A stretch of DNA of 19,481 nt from Dichotomocladium elegans (Eukaryota > Mucoromycota > Mucoromycetes > Mucorales > Lichtheimiaceae): positions 1-19,481 of the forward strand of contig JAIXMN010000089.1 of the NCBI GenBank assembly GCA_025716815.1. The letters run 5' to 3'. Below the pieces are notes generated by a model, which worked only from the letters and a program-made list of their open reading frames with translations, made no database searches and had not been told where the DNA came from. This document shows positions 18,914-19,481 of the stretch, piece by piece; the stretch's first letter is position 1; every line of letters begins with the position of its first letter. Made by a program: the position numbers and the translations under genes.

Positions 18914-19480
18914 ACCACTCTGCGAGATACAGAATCCAAGTAAATAAACCGATCGTTGTGCAAAATGGCATTTCGCGGGGTTGAGGAGCAGGTTGACATC
19001 AGTCAGCGCTTGGATAGCAAGCTGAACATGACGGGTGTGTTCGGCCATCGTTCGAGAATGGACCACAATATCGTCGACGAAGGTTTGTACAAATGGCATA
19101 TCTTTGTAAATGGATGACATCACTCTTTGGAACTTGGAAGATATCGGCTTCAAACCGAATGGACAACCTTGGAACATGTACTGGATTCCATTATGAGTGA
19201 ATGTGGTCTTGTGCTGGTCTGCTTCATTGATCCGGAAACGATGAAATGCGCTCTTGAGATCTAATGTTGTGAATATAGCAGAACCACCCAAAGACGAAAA
19301 AATCTCCTTAATCAATGGCAAAGGGTATCGATCGTCAGGAATATACTTATTGATGTGGCGTGGATCAAGACATGGACGCTTTCCAGTCTTGTTACCATAC
19401 TCATCCTTTTTGTCTGCCAAGGTGAGAGGACTGTTCCAGTTGGAATTCACAGCAGCTTTGACAATAATGCCATCCGCCAG
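18909..19480 (-). pseudogene. Element 2 pol, 5' portion: reverse transcriptase, cut by window edge and element 3
   Basis: The minus-strand frame is open from the right edge (LADGIIVKAAV, then SPLTLADKKDEYG) through the polymerase motifs: PCLDPRHIN, FTTLDLKSAFHRF with the first catalytic Asp, FQGCPFGLKP and FVDD at 19081-19070. It reaches LGFCISQSGIT, where the GTAAT duplication and element 3 interrupt it. The reading continues in the segment ending at 13010 (TPDERKL), so before insertion this was one gene. FVDD in place of YLDD is common among gypsy elements. Gag and protease must lie to the right of 19481. No lesion is seen in this part except the insertion. Confidence 0.9.
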
Positions 19481-19481
19481 C

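Noticed and set aside
1..19481. CRISPR arrays, tRNA or rRNA genes, bacterial operons
   Set aside because: No regularly spaced direct repeats, cloverleaf or rRNA-like sequence was recognised, and everything assigned is eukaryotic retrotransposon.

Overview
The window looks like fungal nuclear DNA made up almost entirely of retrotransposons. I see no host gene, rRNA or tRNA. The evidence for a fungus is a Tad/L1-like LINE with an apurinic-type endonuclease, several chromodomain Ty3/gypsy elements (chromoviruses), TATA-containing LTRs and a Tc1/mariner-like miniature element with CAGTGG-type ends. An early-diverging fungus (Mucoromycota type) seems most likely to me, but that is recall-based and not proven by the sequence.

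Layout. (1) 1-5857, + strand: a LINE whose 5' end lies left of the window. It carries a zinc-ribbon/coiled-coil ORF (158/201-782), a hairpin spacer, a gag-like ORF (about 943-1887), and an endonuclease-reverse transcriptase ORF that starts at a TAATG stop/start overlap (1887-5707). The third ORF is dead: two in-frame stops, one frameshift and a 424-bp solo LTR (4621-5044, 5-bp target duplication CTCAT). The element ends in an A-rich tail. (2) 5858-6332: 5' part of a second, internally deleted LINE copy. It is cut by a truncated, inverted copy of the same LTR (6333-6570), which is cut in turn by a Tc1/mariner-like MITE (6571-6783). (3) 6807-7841, + strand: putative LTR and decayed gag of Ty3/gypsy element 0.

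(4) From 7842 rightwards the insertions are nested. Element 1 (- strand, 7842-10421) interrupts the gag of element 0. Element 2 (- strand, 10422-13010 and 18909-19481) interrupts the pol of element 1. Element 3 (+ strand, 13011-18908) interrupts the reverse transcriptase of element 2. Only the left parts of elements 0, 1 and 2 are in view; their missing halves should lie beyond position 19481.

Element 3 is complete: 586-bp LTRs that look identical by eye, a GTAAT target duplication, gag, a gag/pol overlap in the -1 frame, and protease, reverse transcriptase, RNase H, DD35E integrase and chromodomain with their key residues. Its primer-binding site is complementary to the predicted 5' end of its own transcript, which points to Tf1-like self-primed reverse transcription. 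It appears young and may be active. The older layers are progressively more damaged, giving a readable order of insertion.
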